A stretch of DNA of 23,856 nt from positions 1 through 23,856 of the forward strand of contig CALLYX010000395.1 of NCBI GenBank assembly GCA_937858775.1, given 5' to 3'. Position numbers and translations under genes: made by a program. The stretch is from an uncultured bacterium (lineage in GTDB: Bacteria; Auribacterota; Tritonobacteria; UBA1439). The notes beneath the pieces were generated by a model. That model ran no database searches, had not been told where the DNA came from, and saw only the letters and a list, made by a program, of their open reading frames with translations. The first letter of the stretch is position 1; every line of letters begins with the position of its first letter. Positions 23,572-23,856 of this stretch are shown here, piece after piece.

Positions 23572-23856
23572 CCCGGGCCAAGGCCTTATTCACGGCGGGA
23601 GGAGCGAGACCGCCCGCGCTGCGGCGCCCTCTTCCGGGCGCCCCGCGGCCGACACGCTGCGACAATCCGGGCCACGCCGGAACCGAGCGATTCCCCGCCT
23701 GCCGGGGCATGCCTCGTCACTCCGCTTCGGATCCGACTGCATCCCCCGGGGAACCTTCCCTATTTACATCCGCGGCGGAACGCATCGCCGGGATAAGCGG
23801 AAAGCGGCAAGTGCGCGGCGGCTATTGCCGGGCGCGGCGAGCACGCGCAATGGACC
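23572..23856. other. Non-coding right end of the window
   Basis: About 285 bp with no open frame that looks like protein on either strand. The minus-strand frames entering from the right edge reach stops after about 10 to 32 codons and have no recognisable composition. It holds two GC hairpins: the strong one at 23623-23642 and a weaker CCCCG/CGGGG at 23693-23707. I see no tRNA or other named RNA. Confidence 0.5.
23623..23642. repeat. Perfect GC-rich hairpin
   Basis: GGCGCCC (23623-23629) pairs with GGGCGCC (23636-23642) around a 6-base loop. No U-tract follows on either strand. It may be the terminator remnant or transcript end of a gene beyond the right edge. Confidence 0.45.

Noticed and set aside
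1..23856. Mobile element, prophage, CRISPR or RNA gene
   Set aside because: I saw no transposase or integrase motif, no terminal inverted repeats, no regularly spaced repeats and no tRNA- or rRNA-like sequence.

Overview
The window is dense, high-GC bacterial DNA. Genes follow one another with little space, several have clear Shine-Dalgarno sites (for example AAAGGAGGT before the gene at 957), and one product has a classical lipobox. There is no tRNA, rRNA, CRISPR array, transposase or phage gene. The content (many GT-C membrane glycosyltransferases, an Agl23-type protein, TPR proteins, a B12-type radical SAM protein) would fit an uncultured Gram-negative lineage such as a PVC/Omnitrophota-like group. 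That taxonomic guess is weak and rests on gene content only.

Layout. (1) 1-858, minus: 5' part of an ADP-ribosylglycohydrolase family protein with a signal peptide, running off the left edge. (2) 859-956: divergent promoter region with two extended -10 boxes. (3) 957-2648, plus: a lone GT-C-like membrane protein whose end overlaps the convergent operon by 74 bp, inside a nest of GC hairpins. (4) 2575-15416, minus: the main operon, read right to left: SAM methyltransferase, ABC-2 permease (Wzm type), ABC ATPase fused to a glycoside-hydrolase-like domain, radical SAM/SPASM protein, GT4 glycosyltransferase, then three large GT-C-like membrane proteins. (5) 15642-16379, plus: a small TPR lipoprotein, divergent from the operon. 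(6) 16401-23490, minus: a second operon, read right to left: Agl23-like GT-C protein fused to an NHL propeller, large membrane-anchored TPR protein, B12-binding-type radical SAM protein. (7) 23491-23856: promoter, tandem 11-bp repeat, and a tail with no recognisable gene.

How it may work. The main operon looks like an ABC-transporter-dependent glycan export locus. A cytoplasmic glycan would be built by the GT4 enzyme and others encoded elsewhere, possibly modified by the methyltransferase and radical SAM protein, and exported by the permease/ATPase pair. The membrane GT-C proteins would then decorate it, or other acceptors, at the outer face using lipid-linked sugars. The most unusual element is the ATPase: the usual C-terminal Wzt carbohydrate-recognition domain is absent, and about 500 residues resembling a clan GH-A arabinofuranosidase-type hydrolase take its place, with two candidate catalytic glutamates. 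Together with the neighbouring methyltransferase this suggests a different way of recognising, capping or trimming a glycan before export. The second operon repeats the theme of a membrane glycosyltransferase fused to a soluble recognition domain.

No nucleotide-sugar synthesis genes, initiating phosphoglycosyltransferase, Wzx or Wzy are in the window, so the glycan cannot be identified from here.
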